Source of the DNA: Henckelia pumila
Lineage: Eukaryota > Streptophyta > Magnoliopsida > Lamiales > Gesneriaceae
Assembly: GCF_033568475.1 (NCBI RefSeq)
Contig: NC_133123.1
Coordinates: forward strand, 132,838,930 to 132,902,929
Length of the DNA: 64,000 nucleotides
Direction of reading: 5' to 3'
Below, piece by piece: positions 24,501 to 35,879 of this stretch. The position numbers and the translations under genes were made by a program. The notes beneath the pieces are model-generated. The model saw only the letters and a list, made by a program, of their open reading frames with translations, did no database searches and was not told the origin of the DNA. Positions within the stretch are counted from its first letter, which is position 1. Each line of letters begins with the position of its first letter.

Positions 24501-25109
24501 TAGAAGACTAAGGACTTCCACCAGCATGCATGATTGATGAACACATGCCATATAAACACCATAAAGATTCTGAAGAAAGTTCAGGAGCAACAAAGTTGAT
24601 TCAGATAGGTAAATGGAATTTTTTAAAATGTCAGGAATCTTAATATCAAACATCGATAATGTACAACTAAAAAAAAAACTCAACCAGTTATGACAAGATT
24701 CAGAATAGAGACAGAAGAAAAATAATGAAGGCGCAATTTTATCAGTGAACCAGTGAAAGCCACATGCGAGGAAATGATTACAAATTAAAGGATAAACAAG
24801 GGAACGGTAGAGAAATATAGAAATGGCAAGTCTACAAAAGAGAAACACGCGTTCACAATGCGCAAACATTTCACTTGTGACTGGGACCTAAAACTGAACT
24901 TAAACCAGCAAATCAGTAATTCTGATACCACAATGATAATGCAAGAACAGAGATCGTCACATAAAAAAGATATCCACATCAATCAGTGGATCCTTGAGCA
25001 AAATTGAATTCAGAATTACTTAAAACTACTTATTACATACCCGGTCGGAGGATTCTTGAAGTGATGGGTTTGGTTCTTTATCTTTCTTCGCACCAAAAGC
25101 TCGCCTCAT
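21529..25109 (-). CDS. VPS60: VPS60/CHMP5-like ESCRT-III protein (one two-base frame slip in exon 4)
   Basis: Seven exons: 25041-25109, 24204-24355, 23403-23496, 22617-22686, 22408-22519, 22037-22164 and 21529-21582. Segments [75 protein letters not shown] and the terminal [11 protein letters not shown] match plant VPS60 closely, giving about 226 residues if in frame. It is a Snf7-fold, charged helical protein that works late in endosomal sorting with LIP5/VTA1 and the SKD1/VPS4 ATPase. All junctions are phase-consistent except that exon 4 is 70 bp where the family needs 72: it reads KELIGMMK, then the expected VKIQDID appears one frame over (near 22634-22638). The locus is otherwise conserved to the last residue, so this is either a sequencing or assembly error, a very recent lesion, or is bypassed by splicing. 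Confidence 0.85.
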
Positions 25110-26745
25110 CTTCTCGCTCTAAGCGTGAATGAATTACAAACAAATTTCAAAGGAAATCAACGCAGAGAGCTCGCAAATTTGAGCTGAGAGGGAAATGGGA
25201 ACATCTCCAATTTTAGTCGAATACTTTTTATTTCTTCCGAACGCGGATCGGACTTACTTTAAATTGGATCCGGTGATTCGCACCCCGATAAAAGGAGATG
25301 ATTTTTTTCTTTTTAAGTAAAAGATTTCAGTCGTGCAAAATTACATCGGAAATGAAATTAGATTATTTATGATTGAAGTTAAGATATAAATTATCATATT
25401 TGAAATTTGACCACATAAATTACCAAAAATCGTTAAGATATAAATATACCTGACTAATATCGTAATTTCTTTATTACTGACGACAACTATATTATGATAA
25501 CTTTAATGACATTATTTGACAACGATGGGAAAACTAATTACTACATTTGCATATTTATGTTGGCACGGCAAAATTACACACATATAATTAATTAATAAGG
25601 TTGATGAGTCCAAAGTAATTAATTTTGATTCAAATCTAACTTTTTATGTATCAAAAGTATCCCTCTAAAAATAAAAGTTTTGATTTTTTTTTTTTTGATA
25701 AAAAATATAATAAAAATATGTGTCAGTAAACCTTGTGTTCACGAGGTTGAAAATGAACCGAACCGGTTCGTGAGCTTTACGAGTTCCCTCGATAAATATT
25801 TGATTCGTATTCGAGCTTATCAACTCAGGCCGAATTCGAACATGTTCGAACATTTTTTCGAACCGAGTTCGAGCCAAAATTATTTTGTTCGATAGTTCGC
25901 GAGTCTTATATTTAATTAATATAATATAATTATATAATAAATATATATATACATTTTTCAAACCTTTTGAGTTTTTCGAACCATAACATCCGAGCAATAG
26001 TTCACGAATAGGTTCGAATGTTTCTAGCCAAACTCGAACTCGAATATACTCTTATCGAGCCAAATTCGAGCCTTAAAATTTTACCATTATTCAGCTCGAT
26101 TCGATTTGTTTGCACTCCTAGTTCACCTATAACTATTATAACTTATCCACTCTTCGATTTTTTTTAAAAATCACATAAATATTTATTTATGTTATGAAAA
26201 CAAATCTGTTTTTAGTATTTGCAATGCGTGATAAAATCATTTATTGATTAAAAAAAATATTTATGATACGTACATTCGATCAATCAAATTATTACAAAAT
26301 GGAACTCATTCATATATTTCTTGATTGAAGTACGATCTTTCCATAAAAATGCCTAGAACAAATTTTAAAACAGAAAAAACAAAAACAAAAACTTTTTTTT
26401 TTATCATTATTGAAACAGACATTTTGATCCAATTAATTTTAGCTACTGATTTTACTTGCGTACAACCCATTTTATAAATTCATCACGCCACATTTTCAAA
26501 ATTTATTATTACCAAGCCCAAATGCTCGGAGAACACAACACTTATTCAAATATGAAAACACAAAACTACATAGCATTGCTACTCGCTGCACCAGAATGTA
26601 AAATCAAATATTCCCAAGGTGGGAAATAGTTCGATCAAATGCATTGGTTCAGGACCTATATAAATTATACATCAAGAAAAAGGCACACTATGCCCACATA
26701 CAGACAGATATATAGCCACGCCGCGGAAATTCTTCAATAACTCAA
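25110..26745. other. Intergenic between VPS60 and AIF-like genes
   Basis: Contains the probable VPS60 promoter at its left and the hAT-like repeat at about 25747-26121. The rest is AT-rich with no supported gene. Confidence 0.5.
25747..26121. mobile_element. Putative hAT-type MITE (eroded left end)
   Basis: The right end reads ATTTGTTTGCACTCCTA, reverse TAGGAGTGCAAACAAATCG; the left reads GAGGTTGAAAATGAACCG, a weaker match. GTTCAC abuts both ends, possibly the remains of an 8-bp duplication. The interior is rich in TTCGAA/CGAGC words, as in common plant hAT MITEs. Boundaries are approximate. Confidence 0.45.
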
Positions 26746-29054
26746 CTAAGACCTCAGACCACGTTCCTTCCGGGATTTTGTCACAAACAAATCTCCGGAT
26801 TTCATCATACCAGGAATACGCCCAGAAAGTGTAAGACAATAGATTTGCATAATTCCTTCTCTTCGTCCAAGTGAAACGATAGCTGCTGCTGGACCAGGCT
26901 TGTAAGTGGACAGTTTAGTTTTGTTTCTGCCACTCATCAGCAACTTCAAGTTCTTGGCAGCAACCAAGGCATGGTTATTGGCCAAAAATCCTAGCTTTAG
27001 TTCCTACAAGAGGCCATTTCGAGTAATAAATGAACCATTCAAGTAAAGTATTCTCCCAGCATAACTCTTAGCTACACCGCCTACACCAACGCGGCGGACA
27101 AGTAGATAGATTAATATAGTCTCGTATTTTCAATGGGAAAGAATGCTCACACAACGACAACAGAACAAAGAAAACTGACGAAAGCAGAAGAGAACAAAAA
27201 AGTTAAAAAAAAAAACTAATGTTTCAAGTTTACATTACAAAACAATAAATTATTATATGAGGATATTACATCCCTTAAGATCAGTAAAATAAAATATTTC
27301 ATGAAAGAAAAAAAAGCTTACTGGAATATCAGTTATATCTCCAATGGCGAAGGCATTTGGGTGATCCTTGATCCGCAAGTTAGCATCAACCATCAACCTC
27401 CCTTCCGTATCTAAGCTGTCTCTCAAGATCGTCTCCTTTAGCCAAGATGAACCAATTCCCTGACCCGCGCAAAGGAAATGGCAATCAGCTACTATTCTCT
27501 CTCCACCTGAAGTTTCATAAACACCATCAGTCTGAGAGTCCAGGCTGACAGATTGGTTCAAAATGACCTCAACTTTCTTTGAAGTCAACCAATTGAGTGC
27601 TTTCTTTCCTGCCTTTTCTCCAATAAATTCCAATAACCTTGATCCTCGGTGCACCAGTGTTACTTTTTTATCAGGGAAATCCACACTGATTTCTGCAGCT
27701 AGCTCTACACCAGTTGGCCCCCCTCCAACAATCAATATTGAATTGGCTGATTTTATCTTTTCTTGCTCTGCAATATACAGGAAAGTCAGAAGCCAGCAAA
27801 GGCATCAGCAATTAAATTTATGTATTTTAATGAAGAATCTCAAAATGCAACAAGAGAATTTACAAACTAACACGCAGCTGTTATGGAAGTATGTAACTAA
27901 CTATTCGGATCCAGCGAATTATGAATTTTTCGTGGATGCCATTTAGAATTTCACTCGGTGGAATCATATATATAAACGAGAACAACGTATCAGATCAATA
28001 ACCCGAGTAAACAGATAAAATTTCATCAACACTCAGACCATGAGAAAATCGAAATATCACTGGCCAAATGGGAATCACCGTTTTTTAAATGTATGCAATT
28101 CAATTAAAAAAGGAAGGTTAAATTCATGCAAATGAAGGCAACTTTGACAGAGTTCATCAAAGGGGTATTTCTATACCACAAGAGGAGTATAATCTTGTAT
28201 TATATATATAGATCCCAGAGGTATTTCATGGAGAGCCCACATATATTTCGATTCACCCAACGCTGTATACGTGATCGATGTAGCTTCAACCAATACATTA
28301 AATTTTTATGCCATGTACATGTGACAATCACATTCCGCAGTTGTCTCGTTTTAGCAATTGTACCTGCTTGAAAGTAACGAAGCCTCTCAGCTTTCGTAAA
28401 ATCACCAGTGTGCGCATGGCCTGTGGCAATGACAAGATAATCATATCCAATCGAATGACCTTGGGCAGTCAATACATGAGTTCCCGTAATGCCAGCTGCA
28501 GCAGACGTAACAACTCGGGCTTTAGGAAGGTAATCTGAGTGATTGATCAAAATTCTTTCAGCAAACGAGGGTTCGACCATGGCTCTCAATATTGCCCAGG
28601 GGATCTCTAAATACTCCTTCCTGCATTATATATGTTTCGATGAATCAAATGAAACCAAACTCTTAGGAGGTCTCAGCTCAAGTGAAATTAGATGACATAT
28701 CATGCGAGAAAAACTGGATCTCAACACTAAAAAAGAATTAATACTACCAACCCTCACTGAATTGCTAGTTTATCTGGTAACAACACAATCTAAATCGAAA
28801 CCAAATACTTCGTTAATCCAATCGAAGAAATGCAAGCCAAAGCAATCAAGCCACATGTAAAACGACGCATCGAGCTAAAAAGAAACGTATATGTAATAAT
28901 ACTGTAAAAAATAAGGAATCGGAGAAAGATAGCAGACTGACGGATCAATGAGCACAACATCAGCATCGTTCTGAAGCGTTTGCGCAATCAGAGAACCGCC
29001 GACTCCGCCGCCAACCACCACCACCCTTTTCTTTTCTCCGGTAAAGCCCTCCAT
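26746..29054 (-). CDS. AIF/FSP1-like FAD-dependent NAD(P)H oxidoreductase
   Basis: Four exons, 28942-29054, 28364-28620, 27322-27767 and 26746-27003, in phase throughout, give 357 residues. The FAD-binding Rossmann motif VVVVGGGVGGS lies at about 11-21. The VIATGHAHTG strand and second nucleotide-binding motif ILIVGGGPTGVELAAE (134-149) follow, then HFLCAGQGIG and the FAD-contact motif FAIGDITD (about 263-270). The C-terminus carries KPGPAAAIVSLGRREGIMQ and SGRIPGMMKSGDLFV, typical of plant AIFM2/FSP1 homologues such as At3g44190. The family oxidises NAD(P)H, with quinones as likely acceptors; localisation is not evident from the sequence. Nothing looks broken. A decayed tandem copy on the same strand lies upstream (30780-38282). 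Confidence 0.92.
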
Positions 29055-30036
29055 TGCTCACCACAAAACTAAAGGAAGAATCACTAGCGCGGAATACTCA
29101 GGCCAAATGCTTGTGAGTTGTGGTAATATATATTCATACTTCTGACTTGAGCAGGAGGTTAACTTTAGTCTATTTCAAAACACACGCAATTGCAATTTTC
29201 AAAACACACGGGCAATATATTTATTTTAAAATTATATTTATTTACAACAATTATTTATTATTTGAAAGAATATATCTATATTATCTATATTATATTATAA
29301 TACTTGAAACTATTATAAAAACTATTTTTGACATGATGTGAGGAAACCGAAAATTCTTTCCACTTTTATCCTTTGATTGCAATCAAATTTTTACGTTGAA
29401 GCACTTTCTCTTATTTTTTTAATCCATTGGAAATCTAATTGTCCACCCACATACAATTTCGGAGCATAAAATTTTAATATCATACATTATATTTCACACG
29501 CAACGTCGTCTGCTCCGCAACTAGTATATATAATCTATTTACATATTCAAAGAAAACGGTATATAAAAATTATTTTCTTCCCCTGACATTAAACCCATTT
29601 TTTTTTAATTTCTTTATGACTTTTCAAAAATTGGGAGTTGTATCATAAGTCTCGTTCAAAATGTAAGTGTGTAGTGTTATTTTTAGTTACATACGTTTGG
29701 TTGAATCAATTATAATTTTTTTAATAAATGGTTAATTTCATTATAATATTTTTACAAATACATGGTTAATGAAATACATTGTGATATATTCAAATTGTTT
29801 CAAATTTTATAAATTACAATATAAATGATATAAAATTCATTTCAAACTACAAAATTCGTGCTTACATGATCTCGAAAGATTTGTTTGACGCGATCATCAT
29901 CATTATTATTAATAAGAAGAAAGTAAAGTTCAAACATATTGACTTTAAAATCTAATGGACCGTTGAATGGGTTTGGTAGATTCTAGACACAAGAGACTAA
30001 TCAATGGATGAGATTATGCTACAAAATTATTGAGTG

Positions 30037-30436
30037 TTTGGTTCAATTGATAGGATTATTGAATGATTATTAAATGAATGATAAAAGACATGATAAATAA
30101 AGATTGACAATTTGTTTTGAAAATAGTATTGTGTTTGGTTTGATTTTTAGGAATAAGATTAAATAATGGTTTAAAAGTTTTTGCTAAAAATACCATTTAT
30201 ATTTTATTGGATGAGTGATTTTTAGGTTGGAGGAAAAATGTTATTATGAAATTTATGTATAAGATAAAAACAAGGATAAGCAATACTAGGGTGAGGGAAG
30301 AGTTTAGTTAACCTACTATAAAATAACTTTATACTTTCTAGGTTAGATTAGCTTATTTTAATAAAAATCCGACCAAACAATGGATAAAATCAAAAATCAC
30401 ACACAAACCTACCTAATCCCTTGTACCAAACACTGC
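30037..30436. mobile_element. Putative MITE with GTGTTTGGT terminal repeats
   Basis: The left end has TTGAGTGTTTGGTTCAA; the right end has TTGTACCAAACACTGCG, its approximate reverse complement. The interior is AT-rich and non-coding. No target-site duplication was found, so ends and family are uncertain. Confidence 0.4.
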
Positions 30437-30641
30437 GTGTAAGTGATCAATGTTATGAACGGTCGATTTATCTCGTATCTGTGGCTTCTATTGATGGTTA
30501 ATGAGATCTTTCTTCGCTACATATATAATGATCATAATTGGTCCAAACATGTGAGATATATGATTCACTCACAAAAAAAAAAAAAAAAAAAAAGTTGAGT
30601 ACATAGTTCAGCATAACAAACTCCACCCTTTCAGATTGTCG

Positions 30642-30644
<3 letters not shown>

Positions 30645-30692
<48 letters not shown>

Positions 30693-30744
30693 AGAGAAAT
30701 AGTTCATAAGCTTATTATTATTATTATTATTATTGTTATTATTG
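30645..30744. repeat. (TA)n and (TTA)n microsatellites
   Basis: About 22 TA units at 30645-30689 and an imperfect TTA run at 30712-30744, separated by unique sequence. Confidence 0.9.
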
Positions 30745-31108
30745 TATGTATAACTCAAGCTAAGAACTCAAACCAAGTTCCCTCCGTGATTTTCCCACAG
30801 ATATCTCCGGATTTTATCATACCAGGAATACGCCCGGAAAAAGTAAGACAATGAATTCACAGAATCACATCTCTTCGTCCAAGCGAAACGATTGCTGCCA
30901 GTGGAGCCAGCGTGTAGGTAGACAGATCAGTTTTGTTTCCACAACTCATTAGCAACTTCAAGTTCTTGGCGGCAACCTAGGCTTGATTGTGAGCCAAATA
31001 TCCGAGTTTTAATTCCTACAAGGCAAGTGTTTAGGAATTTTTTTTTTAAAAAAAAGTGATTCAAGTCATAGGTGGTGATCCTTGACACTCCAGAAATAAG
31101 ACTTACTG

Positions 31109-31457
31109 TGTAGATCATTTCAGATATTTAATTTTAAATTAGTCAACTGGAGTGTTAATTAGTTTCTCAAGTGATGAGTTAGTGGGTAATTAGACTAGGA
31201 AGTTATTTAACTTCTAGGTAGTTTATCTTTTGTTGATATGTAAAACTTGTGTTTTGTAGTTTGTATGTCAGTGGGCATTCACAGAATATTCAGAGAGAGT
31301 TGAGTGGATTCCATCACTTGTATAACTCTTGTATTTGAATGAAGAATTTGGTTCTGGGAAATTTTCTTCGTGCCTCTTTTATAAGCTTTATCATATTTAC
31401 ATTTTTCCAACGGAATACAGCATTCCCTTAACAATTTCCGCTGCCAAAATCTCAACA
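31109..31457 (+). repeat. Left LTR of the 31-36 kb copia element
   Basis: Begins TGTAGATCATT and ends AATCTCAACA; preceded by TACTG and followed by the primer-binding site. Same length as its partner at 35531-35879. Confidence 0.95.
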
Positions 31458-31460
31458 AAT

Positions 31461-31472
31461 TGGTATCAGAGC
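31461..31472 (+). other. tRNA-iMet-type primer-binding site
   Basis: TGGTATCAGAGC lies three bases after the left LTR, the standard plant LTR-element priming site complementary to the 3' end of initiator methionine tRNA. Confidence 0.9.
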
Positions 31473-34400
31473 CAGGTTGAGGGTTGAGGGTGCAACGATG
31501 ACGTCCACAAAGTTTGATCTGGAGAAATTCAATGGAAACAACGATTTTGGATTATGGAGGATTAAAATGCGAGTGTTGCTGGTTCACCAAGGCCTCGATC
31601 GTGCCTTGAAGGAGCAGAAAGAATTACCAGCAAGTTTATCGGCCCAAGAAAAGACTGATTTACTTCATAAGGCCCACAACATACTGATCTTAAACTTGTC
31701 TGATTCGGTTTTGAGGAAGGTGGCGAAGGAAGATACAGCTGTTGGAGTGTGGAGTAAACTAGAGTCTTTGTACATGACAAAAACTCTAGTGAGCAGGTTA
31801 TTCTTGAAGCAATCCTTGTATGCTTTCAAGATGAGGGAGGATGGTGATCTCAAATCTCAACTAGATGCATTTGAGAAAATAATCCAAGACTTGGAAAACA
31901 TTGGAGTGGCGGTGGATGACGAGGATCAGGCACTCTTATTTATCAGTTCTTTACCAGGATCATACTTAAATTTTGTGGACACGTTGCTGTATGGAAGGGA
32001 GAGTTTGTCTCTGGAAGATGTCCAAAGTGCACTGAGATCTAAGGATTTAAAAAAGAAATCAGATGCAAAAGACAGAGACAGGAATGGTGAAGGATTAAAT
32101 GTGAGAGGAAGGCAACAAAAGAAGGAGATCAATAAACAAAGAAGTAGAACAAGGTCACTGTCAAAGACAAAGCTGAAATGCTTTGTGTGTCATAAAAAAG
32201 GACATTTCAAACGTGATTGTCCAAAGAGGAGGAAGAAGAAGTCGAAGGATGATGAGCAAAAGGATGAAGCTAATGTTATTGAGGGATATGACACAGCCGA
32301 AGCTCTCATGGCTTTTTCTGATGATTTCATGACTTCCTCTAGAAATCTCATGGAGGAGTGGATCTTAGACTCCGGATGAACGTTTCATATGACACACCAC
32401 AAGGTATGGCTTCAAAACTTTAAAAGTTTATCCGGGCCAAAAGTACTTCTCAGAGATGATAAAGCATGTGAAGTGGAGGGAATAGGCACTGTGAGTCTCA
32501 AATTACATGATGGCATGGTAAGAACATTGCAGAATGTGAGATACATTCCTGAGCTTAAGAGGAATCTTATCTCACTTGGTGAATTTGATAAGGCTGGATA
32601 CACTTTTATCGGAGACAACAAAAGCTTGAGGATTATCAAGGGAGCCATGGTCATGTACAAGGGAGAACTGAGACATGAATTATATCATCTGCTGGGAAAA
32701 ATTGTAACAAATCCAGTCTGTAATCTTGTGACCGGGAGAAGGAATACAACTTCCTTATGGCACAAAAGACTGGGTCATGTGAGTCACAAAGATATTCAGG
32801 AACTCAAGAAGCAAGGAGCGTTGGGGGATCATCTTGAGGATGACTTGGAATTTTGTGAGTATTGTACTCTTGGCAAAACTCGCAAGGTGAAATTCAACAC
32901 TGGACAACATACAACTAGATCAAAATTGGACTACATACACATGGACTTATGGGGACCAACAAAGACTCATTCACATGCTGGTGCAGTGTATCTCTTGACC
33001 ATAGTGGATGATTATTCCAGAAAACTATGGGTCTTTCCACTTGCCAGCAAGGATCAGACTTTCCAAAAGTTCAAGGAATGGAAGACACTGATTGAAACTA
33101 AATCAGGGAGGAGGATCAAGGCCATAAGGACTGACAATGGAATGGAATTCTTGTCAAGGGAGTTCAAGAATCTATGTGCAGAAGGAGGAATACTAAGGCA
33201 CAGGACTGTTCCAGGTAATCCCCAACAAAATGGCTTGGCTGAGAGGTTCAATAGAACCTTGCTTGAGAGAATACGGTGCATGCTTATTGATGCAAATCTG
33301 CCAAAAACATTTTGGGCAGAGGCTGCCATCACAGCAGCATATTTGATTAACAGGTGCCCTTCTACAACATTAAAATTCAAAATACCTCAGGAAATCTGGA
33401 GTGGGAAGCTGCCTGATTATAGTATGTTAAGAACTTTTGGTTGCTTAGCATATGTGCATACCAGACAAGACAAATTGGATGGTAGGGCATTAAAGTGTAT
33501 TTTCTTGGGATATCCAGAAGGTGTTAAAGGCTACAAACTTTGGTGCTTGGAGACTGGATACAAGAAGTGCTTAATTAGCAGAGACGTGGTGTTTAAGGAA
33601 GATGAAATGGCTATGAGGAAGGAGAAAGGGAGGGACCTGGACAATACTCCATTTAGTTCAGAGAAGGAGAATATTACTCAGTGGGAAATATCAGAAGCCA
33701 CTGAGATGTCTGAACAAAACTTGTCTCAAAGGATTGAGGAGCAAAGGGAATCCCCTTCACCTACTGAAAACTTGGAAGAGCCAACACAATATAATCTGGC
33801 CAGGGAAAGGACCAGGAGACAAATTATACCCCCTGAAAGGTATGGCTATGCTGACATAATTTCTTATGCTTTAGCTGTAGCGGATAACATACAGGAACAA
33901 GGGGAGCCTACAACTTATATGGAGGCTATACAAGGGAAGGATAGCTTGAGATGGATACAAGCTATGGAGGAGGAGATGATGTCCTTAAAGGTAAATCAAA
34001 CATGGGAGTTGGTGGTTAGACCTAAAGAACACAAGCTGATATCTTGCAGATGGATTTACAGGAAGAAGGATCATATAAATCCATGTAATCCTACAAGATA
34101 TAAGGCGAGGTTAGTTGCAAGAGGATTCCTTCAACAGGAAGGAGTGGATTTTGGTGAAATTTACTCACCAGTTGTAAAGCATAGGTCAATTAGAATCCTC
34201 CTTGCGTTGGTGGCACAACAAAACTTGGAATTGCATCAACTTGACGTCAAAACTGCATTTCTTATGGAGATCTGGATGAGAAAATCTTCATGGAGCAGCC
34301 TGAAGGATTTGTGAGTAAGGGACATGAAGACAAAGTATGTTTGCTGAAGAAATCATTATATGGATTGAGACAATCCCCGAGAAAATGGAACAAGAAATTC

Positions 34401-35530
34401 AATGCATTCATGGAAAGTCAAAAGTTCAAAAGATGCAATTCGGATCTCTGTGTGTACTTTAAAAGGGAATCCAACCAAGATCCCATCTACTTGATGATAT
34501 ACGTAGATGATATCTTAATTGCAAGCCAGGATAAAGCTCACATACAAAGATTGAAGGCTGGATTGAAGCAAGAATTTGAGATGAAAGATATTGGTGAAGC
34601 TGTCAAAATCTTAGGCATGGAAATTGCGAGGGACAGGAGAAAGGGACTTCTATATCTCACTCAAAAAGGATATTTGGAGAAGGTACTGAAAAAATTCAGT
34701 ATGCTTGAGGCCAAGGGAGTTCAGTTACCAATGGCATCTCATTTCAAGTTTTCCAAGGATCAATCACCAAAAACAGAGGATGAAGAGGATCATATGGATA
34801 AAGTTCCATATGCAAATGTTGTGGGATCTATTATGTACGCCATGGTATGCACAAGAACTGACTTGGCATATGCAATGAGCGTGATCAGCAGGTTTATGGC
34901 AAAACCTGGGAAGATTCATTGGGAGGCTGCTAAGTGGACATTGAGATACTTGAAGGAAACAATGAATTATGGCATGAGATTTGGGGGATCAGACTCCAAA
35001 GACAAGGAATTGGACTTAGGCGATGATGGAGGAGCTGGAATAGTCAGAGGATATAGTGATTCAGATTTTGCTGGGTGCAAAGACAACAGGAAATCACTTT
35101 CTGGTTATGTATTCACCATGTTTGGGACTACAATAAGCTGGAGATCAAGCTTGCAGACAGTAGTAGCACTCTCCACAACTGAAGCTGAGTTCATATCATT
35201 AACTGAGGCAGTAAAAGAAGCCTTGTGGATCAAGGGATTCTTAAGGGAGCTCGGGATAGAACAGAACAAATGGGTAATCTACTGTGATAGTCAAAGTGCG
35301 ATTCATTTGGCTAGAAATCAAGTGATTCACGAGAGGACTAAGCATGTGGATGTGAAGCTACACTTCATCAAGAAGAATATTGAAAGAGGAGAAGTGTACA
35401 TATCAAAGATTGGAACTCAAGACAATCCGGCAGATATGTTCACTAAGGTCATACCCACTAAAAAGTTTGAGGACTGTCTACAGAGTACAGAGATCGAAGA
35501 CTCTTGAATTCAGGAATGAAGGAGGAGATT

Positions 35531-35879
35531 TGTAGATCATTCCAGATATTTAAATTTGAATTAGTCAACTGGAGTGTTAATTAGTTTCTCAAGTGATGGG
35601 TTAGTGGGTAATTAGACTAGGAAGTTATTTAACTTCTAGGTAGTTTATCTTTTGTTGATATGTAAAACTTGTGTTTTGTAGTTTGTACGTCAGTGGGCAT
35701 TCACAGAATATTCAGAGAGAGTTGAGTGGATTCCATCACTTGTATAACTCTTGTATTTGAATGAAGAATTTGGTTCTGGGAAATTTTCTTCGTGTCTCTT
35801 TTATAAGATTTCTCATATTTACACTTTTCCAACGGAATACAGCATTCCCTTAACAATTTTCGCTGCCAAAATCTCAACA
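35531..35879 (+). repeat. Right LTR of the 31-36 kb copia element
   Basis: Begins TGTAGATCATT, ends AATCTCAACA, and is followed by the TACTG duplication at 35880-35884. A purine tract (GAAGGAGGAGATT) precedes it. Confidence 0.95.

Larger units (their letters stand above)
29055..30779. other. Intergenic between the two AIF-like copies
   Basis: Holds the promoter of the intact AIF-like copy at its left, a MITE-like stretch at about 30037-30436, and an (AT)n/(TTA)n microsatellite pair at 30645-30744. No gene was recognised. Confidence 0.5.
31109..35879 (+). mobile_element. Ty1/copia LTR retrotransposon, Tnt1/Tork-like, nearly whole
   Basis: A 4771-bp element with two LTRs of equal length (349 bp), TG...CA ends and a 5-bp target duplication TACTG on each side. 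A tRNA-iMet-type primer site TGGTATCAGAGC follows the left LTR; a purine-rich tract precedes the right LTR. Parts run in copia order: gag with a Tnt1-like N-terminus (about 31.5-32.1 kb), zinc knuckle CFVCHKKGHFKRDC (about 32.18 kb), protease, GAG-pre/integrase (about 32.75-33.4 kb, DNGMEF and QNGLAERFNR motifs), reverse transcriptase (about 34.0-34.7 kb, YVDDILIA) and RNase H (about 35.0-35.4 kb). By eye I count about 10 mismatches between the LTRs (near 3%), suggesting an insertion of roughly one to a few million years. It looks close to whole, with about two breaks. Confidence 0.95.

Noticed and set aside
30498-30854. ORFs over the TA/TTA microsatellites
   Set aside because: They translate low-complexity repeats (YIYIYI, NNNN or IIII) and have no protein signal.
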